Source: G965226155 sp965226155 (lineage in GTDB: Bacteria > Pseudomonadota > Gammaproteobacteria > Eutrophobiales > Eutrophobiaceae). Taken from it: a DNA stretch of 64,000 nt. The translations under genes and the position numbers were made by a program. Below are positions 35,348-44,293 of the stretch, piece after piece. Position 1 is the first letter of the stretch; each line of letters starts with the position of its first letter. The stretch is from positions 124,001 to 188,000 of the forward strand of contig OZ245331.1 in the NCBI GenBank assembly GCA_965226155.1, in the 5' to 3' direction. Below the pieces are notes generated by a model. That model saw nothing but the letters and a program-made list of their open reading frames with translations. It ran no database searches and was not told the DNA's origin.

Positions 35348-36565
35348 ATGTCTAAAGAAGCAAGTATTTCACTTTACCGACGGAAACTTCTCACTTATTT
35401 CGCATCCAGCCCCTTGTTTTCTACAGTGGGTTTTTCCGAAACTTTGATGGCTGCTGAAGAAGCCACTGCCAAGCTCATCGCAAATCCAGATGAAGCGCTT
35501 AATGTGTTTGACTTTCATGAATTAGCCAAAAAAATTCTACCGACAGCTCACTACGGTTTTCTGGCGACAGGGGTTGATGACAATCTGACTCTGCAAGCAA
35601 ACCGAGATGGTTTTTCAAAATATTACCTACGCCCTAAACGCATAGTTGATGTGAGTAATGTTGATACCAGCATCAAACTGTTCGGTGAAACGTTGCAATC
35701 ACCATATCTGTTATGCCCAATAGGTGGCCATCGTGCTTTTCATCCTCTAGGTGAACTCGCTGTAGCAGGCGCTGCTAAATCACGAGACCATCAAATGATT
35801 TTATCTACCGTGTCTTCAACTGGAGTTGAACAGGTTGCTGAGGCAAGAGACAACCCTATTTGGTATCAGCTGTATTCCACAGATAACTGGGAAGTGACAA
35901 AAGGCCTACTGAAACGTGCTGAAGCAGCAGGATGCCCAGTTGTGGCAATTACAATCGATCTGCCAGGTAGACGTAATCCTGAAACATTTTCAAGGTCCAT
36001 CACGTTAGACAATCGAGATTGTTCCGTCTGCCACACACAAGGTCTTTTCTCAATGAAAACCGTACCTATGTTTCAGGGACTACCAATAGATGATAAAACC
36101 AGAATGACCATGCCTGGCGAAACATGGGACTTTATTAAACGGGTTCAGGATGAAGCTAAAATGAAATTAGTTTTAAAAGGCATACTCACGCGTGAAGATG
36201 CAGAGTTGTGCGTGAAGCAAGACGTGGACGGCATTATTGTCTCTAACCATGGCGGGCGTGCTGTCGAGACGGGCATCGGAACCATAGAGACACTGCCAGA
36301 GGTTGTCGCAGGTGTTAAAGGCAAAATGCCCGTACTGGTGGACAGTGGATTCCGCAGAGGAACGGATATATTTAAGGCATTGGCTATGGGGGCGACAGCA
36401 GTTTGTGTTGGTCGACCTTATATATGGGGACTTGCATCATTTGGCCAGCCTGGTGTTGAAAAAGTCCTCGATTTGCTAAATGCAGAACTGTTATCAGTCA
36501 TGCAATTAAACGGCACACCGACCATCAAGGATATTAATAGTAAACGGATCGGTGAATTTGCTTAG
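35348..36565 (+). CDS. FMN-dependent alpha-hydroxyacid oxidase with Tat-like leader, copy 2
   Basis: This 405-aa paralog of the preceding gene shares most of its sequence, including SLYRRKLLTYFASSPLF at the N-terminus, KGILTREDAE, VSNHGGRAVE and DSGFRRGTDIF. The CxxCH motif is at exactly the same residues (225-229, RDCSVCH), although the surrounding loop differs, so the motif seems selected. Tandem duplication is evident. The gene after it (formylglycine-generating enzyme) begins 13 bases past the stop, so all three may form one operon. The different loop after the CxxCH may give a different substrate or partner. Confidence 0.88.
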   Translation: MSKEASISLYRRKLLTYFASSPLFSTVGFSETLMAAEEATAKLIANPDEALNVFDFHELAKKILPTAHYGFLATGVDDNLTLQANRDGFSKYYLRPKRIVDVSNVDTSIKLFGETLQSPYLLCPIGGHRAFHPLGELAVAGAAKSRDHQMILSTVSSTGVEQVAEARDNPIWYQLYSTDNWEVTKGLLKRAEAAGCPVVAITIDLPGRRNPETFSRSITLDNRDCSVCHTQGLFSMKTVPMFQGLPIDDKTRMTMPGETWDFIKRVQDEAKMKLVLKGILTREDAELCVKQDVDGIIVSNHGGRAVETGIGTIETLPEVVAGVKGKMPVLVDSGFRRGTDIFKALAMGATAVCVGRPYIWGLASFGQPGVEKVLDLLNAELLSVMQLNGTPTIKDINSKRIGEFA

Positions 36566-36577
36566 ATATTTGGCTTC

Positions 36578-37597
36578 ATGAAAGAAGTCACGGTTATCTT
36601 GTTCCTGATCTTATTTACTGGAACAGGAATATATCTGTTACCACCTGCAATGGATCCTATTGCTTCTAAAGATGAGAATGCATGCCTTGCAAACATCAAT
36701 ATAGATAACCCGGCACAAACCTGGATTGATGGCGGCACATTTATCATTGGTGAATCTGATTACTACCCGGAAGAAGGTCCTCAGATTGAAGTAGCCGTAA
36801 ACGGATTTTGGATTGATCAACATGAAGTAACCAACGCTCAATTTGCCGCTTTTGTTGATGAAACAGGTTATATCACCGTCGCCGAAAAAAAGCCGGACCC
36901 TGCACTACATCCCGATATCGAACAGCAACTACTTGTCCCTGGCTCAGTGGCGTTTATCTTGCCGACTGATCTTCAAAACGGTGGAGACATTACACAGTGG
37001 TGGCAATTTATACCCGGTGCAAATTGGCGAGAACCATTTGGTCCTGGGAGCGATATCAATGGGAAACAACAGCATCCAGTAATCCACATCGCTTATGACG
37101 ATGCACTTGCCTATGCAAAATGGATAGAGAGAGAATTACCTACAGAGAAACAATGGGAATACGCTGCACGCGGAGGACTGGAACAACAACCCTACAGCTG
37201 GGGTACTGCAATAGATCCAAACGGGAACTGGCAAGCAAATGTCTGGCAAGGGACCTTCCCTCTGTTTAACACTCAAGCGGACGATTACATCGGTACATCG
37301 CCTGTTGGTTGCTACCAACCAAATCAATATGGTCTATATGATACGACAGGTAACGTATGGGAATGGGTATCAGATTGGTATTATCCATCCCATGATGAAG
37401 CAGAGATTGCCTCCTCACCTTATCCATCTGGTTTTGATCCACGTCAGCCCGGCGTTCCTGTCAGAGTAATCAAGGGCGGATCATACTTATGTGCAGAAAA
37501 TTACTGTATACGTTATCGACCGGCGGCGAGACAACCTCAAGAATCTACTCTATCAGCTGCACATATCGGTTTTAGGACAGTTTCAAATCGAGATTAA
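36578..37597 (+). CDS. Formylglycine-generating enzyme (sulfatase-modifying factor type)
   Basis: The 339-aa protein has an N-terminal signal or anchor (about 4-23) and a full FGE fold: GGTFIIGESD, FWIDQHEVTNAQFAAFV, LPTEKQWEYAARGG, GLYDTTGNVWEWVSDWY and RVIKGGSYLC. The copper-binding cysteine pair is present as C305 and C310 (SYLCAENYC), with the same five-residue spacing as human SUMF1 C336/C341, followed by RYRPAAR and GFRT. It should therefore be a true oxidase that turns a Cys in a target protein into formylglycine. No sulfatase lies in the window, so the target is unknown. Confidence 0.85.
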   Translation: MKEVTVILFLILFTGTGIYLLPPAMDPIASKDENACLANINIDNPAQTWIDGGTFIIGESDYYPEEGPQIEVAVNGFWIDQHEVTNAQFAAFVDETGYITVAEKKPDPALHPDIEQQLLVPGSVAFILPTDLQNGGDITQWWQFIPGANWREPFGPGSDINGKQQHPVIHIAYDDALAYAKWIERELPTEKQWEYAARGGLEQQPYSWGTAIDPNGNWQANVWQGTFPLFNTQADDYIGTSPVGCYQPNQYGLYDTTGNVWEWVSDWYYPSHDEAEIASSPYPSGFDPRQPGVPVRVIKGGSYLCAENYCIRYRPAARQPQESTLSAAHIGFRTVSNRD

Positions 37598-37622
37598 GGA
37601 AAGGTATAACGTTAACTAATCT

Positions 37623-38711
37623 TTACTGCTGTGTATTGTCTGGTAAGGACAGTATCTTCTGAGCCGCATCCAAATCGCATCCATAGGGTTCAAATGGGAC
37701 ATCAACAACCTTATTATCTTTCCCGTTAATGATCACCGGTTCCGTTAAATAAACCGGGTCTCTAAGCGAAATTGAATAATTTAACGTTAGACCGTCCGCG
37801 CTAAGAGTAAAACGTTCTTTAATACGTTTTTGTTCGCTAGAATCGACACCTGGAGCAAGCCCCCATCTCGCAGCAGAGAACCCACTTGTTTCTACCAACA
37901 GGCTTCCATCATCAAAACGAGCAATGGAATACCCTTCTGGACTCGGCTCTACATCATTGGGAAACGTTTCCTGATTCAAGTGTAGTGTCCTAATTAATGT
38001 CGATTGTTGAGAAATGATTTCGATCCGATCTTCATAGCGAGTCCACTGTAAATAATAAGGATAAAGACTATAAAACGGTAAACCCCTCTCTACACAGTTG
38101 TATCCGGGATTATCGAGCTCGTCATATTGAGCAAGCTGCTGCTCTCCTTCCATAGTTAAAGGCCAATCTTTTGGTGGCAAGAACAAAAAGTAGCCCGTAT
38201 TTGCTGTGTTGCTACGGCCACGCGCCCAGGTTCCGGGAAAATCTTGCGAAGGTGCCACATCCGGTTTGTTAATTTGTACTTTATCTTCAGTAACACTAGC
38301 CGATTGCCCTGGATCCGATCTTGTCGGTGGAGGATTAGCTGATGAATACAACATCCTGCCATCTTCAAGTTCGACATGTCCAAGTAGCATTAAATGCTTT
38401 TTAGGATTTTTGTCAGTAAAGCCTACTACAACAATATTATCCCCTATTTTAATGGAATCCTTTTCCCAGCCTAGTCTTTTTAATCTTGTGACTGTTCCAC
38501 CTTCAACAAGCCAAACATTAGTTTCATTGTTTGCATCTTTTACTTCTATCTCCATATAAGAATGTGGATTCCGCCATTTAAAGTTAACAACTTTGCCTTC
38601 TAAGGCGACGCTTTCATTATGCAAATAATTAGAGCGACCATGATGGGACATCACGAATGTTGTGTTAAATGCAAATATGCATGCGGAGAGAAAGAGTAAT
38701 TTTAATTTCAT
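37623..38711 (-). CDS. DUF6152-type secreted protein, copy 2
   Basis: The 362-aa protein has a signal peptide followed by the DUF6152 beta-barrel segment (MSHHGRSNYLHNESVALEGK, FKWRNPHSYMEIEV, VWLVEGGT). A second half is shared with its paralog at 41381-42571 (NCVERGLPFYSLYPYYLQWT, RIEIISQQSTLIRTLHLNQ, PVIINGKD). Function is unknown; the type is common next to TolB/TPR genes. The IS30 copy B end lies only 15 bases ahead of the ATG and no ribosome site remains, so expression is probably reduced. Confidence 0.75.
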   Translation of the reverse strand: MKLKLLFLSACIFAFNTTFVMSHHGRSNYLHNESVALEGKVVNFKWRNPHSYMEIEVKDANNETNVWLVEGGTVTRLKRLGWEKDSIKIGDNIVVVGFTDKNPKKHLMLLGHVELEDGRMLYSSANPPPTRSDPGQSASVTEDKVQINKPDVAPSQDFPGTWARGRSNTANTGYFLFLPPKDWPLTMEGEQQLAQYDELDNPGYNCVERGLPFYSLYPYYLQWTRYEDRIEIISQQSTLIRTLHLNQETFPNDVEPSPEGYSIARFDDGSLLVETSGFSAARWGLAPGVDSSEQKRIKERFTLSADGLTLNYSISLRDPVYLTEPVIINGKDNKVVDVPFEPYGCDLDAAQKILSLPDNTQQ

Positions 38712-38726
38712 CTTTTTTAATCATAG

Positions 38727-39795
38727 CGCGGATTCAACTTTGAAGTGCAACGTTGATGTTAAAAAAGACTTCCTGTGGTGTTTTTGAATTAAGTGTTTTT
38801 CTGGGACGGTGATTGAGTTTTTTCATGACCAAGTTTAACTGCTTTTGTGTAATCGTGCTGGAGTCCATTTTCTTTGGGAAGTACTGTCGAATGAGACCAT
38901 TGATATTTTCATTTAAATCCCGTTCCCAGGAGGCATAAGGATGTGCAAAATAGAACCCCGCGTTCAATTGTTGAGCAATAACCTCATGCTCAGCAAATTC
39001 TTTTCCATTATCCGAGGTGATCGTGTGAACCGACGCCTTCATATTAGACAACAATCGCACGATAGCTTGCCTGACGGCAGAGGCAGTTCGTCGTTTCACC
39101 TGTTCAAATCAAGGTGTACATCGACTTGCGCTCGCTCAAGGTGACCAGCGCCTGTCGATGGCCTTTGCCGATGACGGTGTCCACTTCCCAGTCACCGATG
39201 CGTGTCTTCCTGTTCACAATGGCGGGACGCTTATCAATGCTGATCTGATTCACCAGAACCCCACGACGTTGATAACTACCATAACGCTTCTTTCGTTTCT
39301 TCTGGCAACGCAAGTACCGGTACAGCTCACCGCCGTCTGCCTTGTCCTGGTATATGTAGTGATATATCCATTCATGACTCAGAGCGATACCTTCTCGTTT
39401 ATGCAACCAGTCACTGATTTGCTCAGGACTCCATTCGTCCCGCAGCCAGACCTCTACTCGCTCCCACAAGGTCGTGGGGAGTCGCTGTTGTTGGCTGGCT
39501 TCTCGACGCGCTTGCCGGAGCAACTGAGCTTGGCGGGGTCGATAGCCTCTCAAGCCACGGTTGCGTCTGAGTTCACGGCTAATAGTAGATTTATGTACGC
39601 CTATCAAGGCGGCTATCTCCGTTTGTGTATGTCCTGCTTTCATCAGGGCGTAAATCTGGTAGCGTTGATGCTCGGTAAGCTGTGCGTAGTGTCTCATCTG
39701 TGCCTCTCTTTCTTGCTGAAACGAAAGGTAAGGATGCTACCGCAGCTTGCCGTTCGTGCCACCTAATTGAGTTGCACTTACAAATTGAATTCACG
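38727..39795 (-). mobile_element. IS30-family element, copy B (1069 bp)
   Basis: Same element as copies A and C but reversed, and one base longer because of an insertion in the transposase gene. It sits between a TolB/TPR gene and a DUF6152 gene. Its upper end supplies the last five codons and the stop of the TolB/TPR gene. No clear target duplication is visible (TAG on one side, TTT on the other). Confidence 0.88.
38734..39697 (-). pseudogene. IS30-family transposase, copy B, frameshifted
   Basis: The first 197 residues (39697-39104) match copies A and C up to SMYTLI. One extra T then shifts the frame into TGA. The remaining part continues in another frame from about 39099 (MKRRTASAVRQ) to the normal end with the final DDE Glu. 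The catalytic residues are split, so the copy cannot make an active transposase by itself. Confidence 0.9.
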
Positions 39796-41283
39796 TTTAA
39801 ACTCTATTAACTGTTTACGCAATTTTACAAAGCGCGGCTCTTCCAAAACAGGATTTTTAACAATATTTGATTGGATAAATTGTAATATTCTAATTCCTTC
39901 AGTTGGTTTTGGGTTTTGCGCCCATAGTGCGTAAGCTTTTTCTATTTCACCTATCGCTAAGTACGCTTCAATCCAGGCACGTATACTTATGAATACTCCT
40001 CCTGCTTCCCTTTTTTTCAGTAACGTAAACACTCTCATGGCATCTTCTTTATATCCAAGTACTGAATACCCATATGCCGTACGTGCAATATCTCTTGTTG
40101 GATTGCGATCATTTAATAATTTTTCTGAAATTTTTAGTTCTGCTAGTGCTTCAGATCGTCTACCAGCAGTAATTAAAGCCATCGCGTAAAATCGATGAAC
40201 AGCATGAATCTGAGGAAAAAGTTCAATAGATTTACGAAGGTTATCAACTGCAGGACCTGGTTTATCAGCAAACATGGACGTTTGACCCAATCTCATCAGC
40301 GGATTTCCAACGTTGGGTGTTAAAACCACATCGCGTTCTGCTAATCGTATAGCCTCATCGTGATCTTCAATTACCGACAGTAGCCGACGGTAACCATCAT
40401 ATATTTCGACATCATTCGGGCTTAATTCAAGCGCACGTTCAAAAGCTTGCCTCGATGCAGCTGCATGCAGATTACTGAAAAGAACGAATGCCTTTGCTAA
40501 ATAAGCATAACCTAAATTCGGATCTACATTCACGGCTATATCAGCATGCTTCTGAGCCAGATTTTTTATTTCATCAAATGTTAGTTGATCTCGTGGAGCG
40601 CCATAGAGATGAGCAAGTCCATAAACACTCGATTTAAGAGCATGAGCCAAAGCAAATTCCGGATCGAGTGCAATTGCCTCATCCAGATACTGATAAAATT
40701 TAGGTGGCATATTTGCTGCAATGGTTACTCGTACTGATACTCTCGCATTCATATAACGTTTATAGGCCTCTAGCGAGTTTGTTGGTGCTTTTTCAATGCG
40801 TTGCTGTTCTGAAGCAGTAAGCTCTGCTCCTAGGGCCGTTACAATGTGCTCAACAATATTAGTTTGTATCGCAAAGATGTCGGGAAACTCCCGATCATAA
40901 GTCTTTGACCACAACTGGTTGTTGGTAGAAGCATCGATGAGATTAACAACCATGTTGATTCGATCATTCTCATATCGAAAGGTGCCCGTCATAATGGTTT
41001 CCACATTAAATATGGCGGCGATCTCAGCTATGGATTTTCCCTCTCCGGCATTACGAATAGCGGCAGGACGGGAAATAGGATTAATGTCCCGGATTTTAGT
41101 TAATTGGAATAGTAGTTGTTCATGGATCCCTACAGCTATGTAGGCATCGTCAGGATTAGGACTCAGGTTTTCAAAAGGTAACACTGCAACGGAGTTGTTA
41201 AGGGCAGCATTGCTGTTCTGGGCAACTGAAATAGCAGATAACCCAAATAGCAACAACACGACTATAGCCCTTAAATACTGCAT
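39778..41283 (-). CDS. Secreted TolB/FlgO-like and TPR protein, copy 2
   Basis: About 501 aa from the ATG at 41283 (AAGGAG is eight bases ahead; a GTG at 41301 is not needed). A signal peptide (MQYLRAIVVLLLFGLSAISV) precedes a TolB/FlgO-like domain (SVAVLPFENLSPNPDDAYIA to DREFPDIFAIQTNI), as found in the C-terminal halves of many adenylate cyclase-like regulators. At least five TPR-type repeats follow. It probably binds protein partners in the periplasm. The last residues REFNL and the stop come from the IS30 copy B end; the paralog at 42575-44098 ends at nearly the same place, so little was lost. Confidence 0.8.
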   Translation of the reverse strand: MQYLRAIVVLLLFGLSAISVAQNSNAALNNSVAVLPFENLSPNPDDAYIAVGIHEQLLFQLTKIRDINPISRPAAIRNAGEGKSIAEIAAIFNVETIMTGTFRYENDRINMVVNLIDASTNNQLWSKTYDREFPDIFAIQTNIVEHIVTALGAELTASEQQRIEKAPTNSLEAYKRYMNARVSVRVTIAANMPPKFYQYLDEAIALDPEFALAHALKSSVYGLAHLYGAPRDQLTFDEIKNLAQKHADIAVNVDPNLGYAYLAKAFVLFSNLHAAASRQAFERALELSPNDVEIYDGYRRLLSVIEDHDEAIRLAERDVVLTPNVGNPLMRLGQTSMFADKPGPAVDNLRKSIELFPQIHAVHRFYAMALITAGRRSEALAELKISEKLLNDRNPTRDIARTAYGYSVLGYKEDAMRVFTLLKKREAGGVFISIRAWIEAYLAIGEIEKAYALWAQNPKPTEGIRILQFIQSNIVKNPVLEEPRFVKLRKQLIEFKREFNL

Positions 41284-41380
41284 CGTATTACTCCTTACCA
41301 CGGTTAGATTGAAATTAGAACTGTGAAATGGAATAACGAAACATCTTAAAGCATTAATCTTCTTTTACCACACTACAGCC

Positions 41381-42571
41381 TTATGGTGTTTTCAGTGGAG
41401 CGGATAAATGTTTACGCGCAATGTCTACATCGCAATCGTAAGGTTCAAACGGGATATCAGCCACCTTACGATCACTCCCGTTAATCGTCACGGGTTCAGT
41501 CAGATAAACCGGGTCTTCAATCGTAATGGAAACTGCAATATCAAGACCGTCCTCGCTTAAGGAATAGTGTTCCCTGATCCGTTTTTGGCCGCTTGCATCC
41601 ACACCAGCAGCAATACCCCACTTGACGAAATCAGGAAATCCGATGGTATCCACTACCAGGCTACCATCGTCATCAATATGGGCAATTGAATGCCCAGCAT
41701 GACTAGGTTCAATTTGATCAGGATGGGTATCTTGATTCAAATACAGCGTCCGAACTAAGGTGGATTGTTGTGAAATAATTTCAATCCGATCCTCAAAGCG
41801 TGTCCACTGATGAAAATACGGGTATAGGCTATAAAATGGCAGTCCCCTTTCTAGGCAATCGAACCAAGGATTCTCAAGATCATTGAACTTGGCAAGCTCT
41901 GCCTCACCAAGTTGGGTCAGGGGCCAATTACTTGGTGGTGTGAATAACGCATAACCTGTTTTTACTCCGTTGCTAGGGCCCCGGTCCCAGGTTCCAGAAT
42001 AATCCTTTGAGGGGGTCACAACTGGTTTATCGGCAGATAATTTACTCCCAGGAATGAGACACTCAATAGATTTGTCGAAGTTAGCACAATCGTCAGTTAT
42101 CCCTCTTGCCCTTAAGATATGAGGTGGTGTGGTCGATAAATATAACGTTTTCCCATCTGCAAGAACGATGTGTTCCAGTAAAATAAGATTCTTTTTAGTA
42201 TTTTTGTCAGGAAAGCCGACAGCAATAACATTATCGCCTGCTTTAATTGAATCCTTCTTCCACCCATGTTTTTTCGAAGACACAATCGTGCCACCTTCAA
42301 TCAGCCAATTCTCAGCAACGTTGTTTTGATTGACGACCTGTATTTCAATGTACGAGTGGGGATTTCTCCAATTAAATTCGATTACCTTACCTTCAAGAGT
42401 AATAGTTTCATCATAGAGAAAATTGGTACGGCCATGATGTGACATCACGGATGATGCATTAATTATTAATACACAGAAAATGACAACGATAGTCAGGAAC
42501 TTTAATTGAAAAGATAAACTAGATTTTCTAAACAATAGAACGTCCGATGTAGATTCTGTCTTCGGTCTCAT
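41381..42571 (-). CDS. DUF6152-type secreted protein, copy 1
   Basis: The 396-aa protein is the intact paralog of 37623-38711, with a longer N-terminus (basic stretch, then hydrophobic LKFLTIVVIFCVLIINASSV) that may act as a signal anchor. The DUF6152 segment (VMSHHGRTNFLYDETITLEG, WRNPHSYIEIQV) and the second half (DCLERGLPFYSLYPYFHQWT, IEIISQQSTLVRTLYLNQD) follow. It starts three bases after the stop of the TolB/TPR gene copy 1, with GGGAG as ribosome site. Function unknown; probably periplasmic and working with the TPR protein. Confidence 0.78.
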   Translation of the reverse strand: MRPKTESTSDVLLFRKSSLSFQLKFLTIVVIFCVLIINASSVMSHHGRTNFLYDETITLEGKVIEFNWRNPHSYIEIQVVNQNNVAENWLIEGGTIVSSKKHGWKKDSIKAGDNVIAVGFPDKNTKKNLILLEHIVLADGKTLYLSTTPPHILRARGITDDCANFDKSIECLIPGSKLSADKPVVTPSKDYSGTWDRGPSNGVKTGYALFTPPSNWPLTQLGEAELAKFNDLENPWFDCLERGLPFYSLYPYFHQWTRFEDRIEIISQQSTLVRTLYLNQDTHPDQIEPSHAGHSIAHIDDDGSLVVDTIGFPDFVKWGIAAGVDASGQKRIREHYSLSEDGLDIAVSITIEDPVYLTEPVTINGSDRKVADIPFEPYDCDVDIARKHLSAPLKTP

Positions 42572-42574
42572 CTA

Positions 42575-44098
42575 CTATTTACTCCCTATCTGATTACGCA
42601 ATTCTACAAACCGAGGTTGATCCAGAACATGGTCCTTCATAACATTATATTTTAGATATTGTATATTTTGAGCTCCGTTATCTAGATTCTCAGACAATAT
42701 ATTATAAACTTTCTCATTTTCACCAATAGCTAAATACGCCGTTGCCCAGGCACTCGGCCTTATAAATTGTCCTTCTGCGCCCCATTTTTCGATCAGTTTA
42801 AATATACGCATTGCTTCATCATTTAAACCAAGCTTTGAGTAACCATAGGCTATTCGAGTTACGCTATCGAGATCTCTTTTATCTGCCAACTTCTCTGCAA
42901 TCCTTAACTCCTCCAATGCCTCAGTCGTGTCACCTAGAAAAATATCAATAAATCCAAGCCACGAATGGGGAGCTGCTCGCGTTGGCATAAATTCAATGGT
43001 TTTGCGGAAACTATCAGCTGCGGCCTCAGATTTACCTGTCTGCCATAATAACCAACCCATAAGATCATGAGTAGGACCGCTAGTAGGCGACAATTCCAGG
43101 ACACGCTGAGCATATGGAATTGCTTTTTCATTTTCTCCAAAAAACGAAAGGAGACGTGCATATTCATCTAGGACTTCTACATCATGTGGACTCAACTGAA
43201 GCGCACGCTTAAAGGCTTGCTCTCCTTCTGATTTACGCCAATTGCTTTGATGAACAAATCCTTGTGCCATATAGGCGTAACTGAGGTTAGCATCCAGTGC
43301 TAACGCTTTCTCAGCATATTCAAGCGTCACCTTTTCAACATCATTTAAATTTAACCCATTAAGTTCACGACCCACTTTTCTGGCAACACCATAACCACTT
43401 GCCATCAATGCATAGGCCAAGGCAAAGTCTGGATCTAACTCAATCGCTTGCTCCAAATATTCATAAAACTCCCCGGGCATTCCTGGACGAATGTTTGAAG
43501 TTAATGCTCTCGCTTTTAAATAAAACGCATATGCCTCAAGTGAGCTGGTAGGTACCTTATTAATGTTTTTCTGTTCAGCAGGTGATATTTTTGCTTCAAG
43601 AATCTTGGCAATGTTTGCAACAATCTCTGCTTGTGTTGAAAATACGTCGGACAATTCTCGATTGTATACTTCAGACCAAAGCACATCATTATTAGAACCA
43701 TTAACGAGTTGCACAAAGATATCAAACCGATTATTTAAATAGAGGACTCGACCCATCATAATGGTTTCAACATTGAGTTGAGCGGCTGTCTCGCTTAAAG
43801 GCGTGTATTTATCTTTATTGCCGGCGGGCGCTACATTCCTTCCTCCTCCGACGACAGATATACTGGGAATGACATTAATATCATGTATCTTGGCAAGATG
43901 GTCTAAGAGCTCTTGATGGAATCCAACAGCGAAGTAGGCATTTTCTGGATTAGGCGATGGGTTTTCAAAAGGCAGTATTGCAATTGAATTATTCATAACG
44001 GCCCTAGAACGATTGCCATCTCCATCGTTGCTTTGTGCGAATGTGATTTCAGAAAACCAAAATAGTAAAATCGCAGATACGGCTGATAAATATCTCAT
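42575..44098 (-). CDS. Secreted TolB/FlgO-like and TPR protein, copy 1
   Basis: The 507-aa protein has a signal peptide (MRYLSAVSAILLFWFSEITF), the TolB/FlgO-like domain (SIAILPFENPSPNPENAYFA to LSDVFSTQAEIVANI) and TPR repeats (GEQAFKRALQLSPHDVEVLD, DSFRKTIEFMPTRAAPHSW). The ribosome site AAGGAG precedes the ATG. It is the first gene of a four-gene minus-strand run formed by duplication of a two-gene module. A scaffold or ligand-sensing role in the periplasm is likely; no enzymatic motif is visible. Confidence 0.8.
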   Translation of the reverse strand: MRYLSAVSAILLFWFSEITFAQSNDGDGNRSRAVMNNSIAILPFENPSPNPENAYFAVGFHQELLDHLAKIHDINVIPSISVVGGGRNVAPAGNKDKYTPLSETAAQLNVETIMMGRVLYLNNRFDIFVQLVNGSNNDVLWSEVYNRELSDVFSTQAEIVANIAKILEAKISPAEQKNINKVPTSSLEAYAFYLKARALTSNIRPGMPGEFYEYLEQAIELDPDFALAYALMASGYGVARKVGRELNGLNLNDVEKVTLEYAEKALALDANLSYAYMAQGFVHQSNWRKSEGEQAFKRALQLSPHDVEVLDEYARLLSFFGENEKAIPYAQRVLELSPTSGPTHDLMGWLLWQTGKSEAAADSFRKTIEFMPTRAAPHSWLGFIDIFLGDTTEALEELRIAEKLADKRDLDSVTRIAYGYSKLGLNDEAMRIFKLIEKWGAEGQFIRPSAWATAYLAIGENEKVYNILSENLDNGAQNIQYLKYNVMKDHVLDQPRFVELRNQIGSK

Positions 44099-44293
44099 AT
44101 CCTTACTCCTTATACCGCGAATGATTTATTTTCATTATGGCTTAAATTCTAACGTAGATTTAAAAAATATGGTACCAATAAGTCTGTAGAATAAGGCCAA
44201 CAAAAGCCTGAGAAAATAGGTTATTATCACTGTGCGCTGATTGCCCTAATTTCAATCTGAATTAGTATATTTAAGCATTACACTGGAGCTGAC

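Noticed and set aside
38715..38730. Hybrid promoter from the IS30 right end plus TATGAT, seen at copies B and C
   Set aside because: The nearest -35 candidate TTGCAC is 19 bases away, and at copy C the TATGAT overlaps the start codon, so transcription would begin inside the gene.
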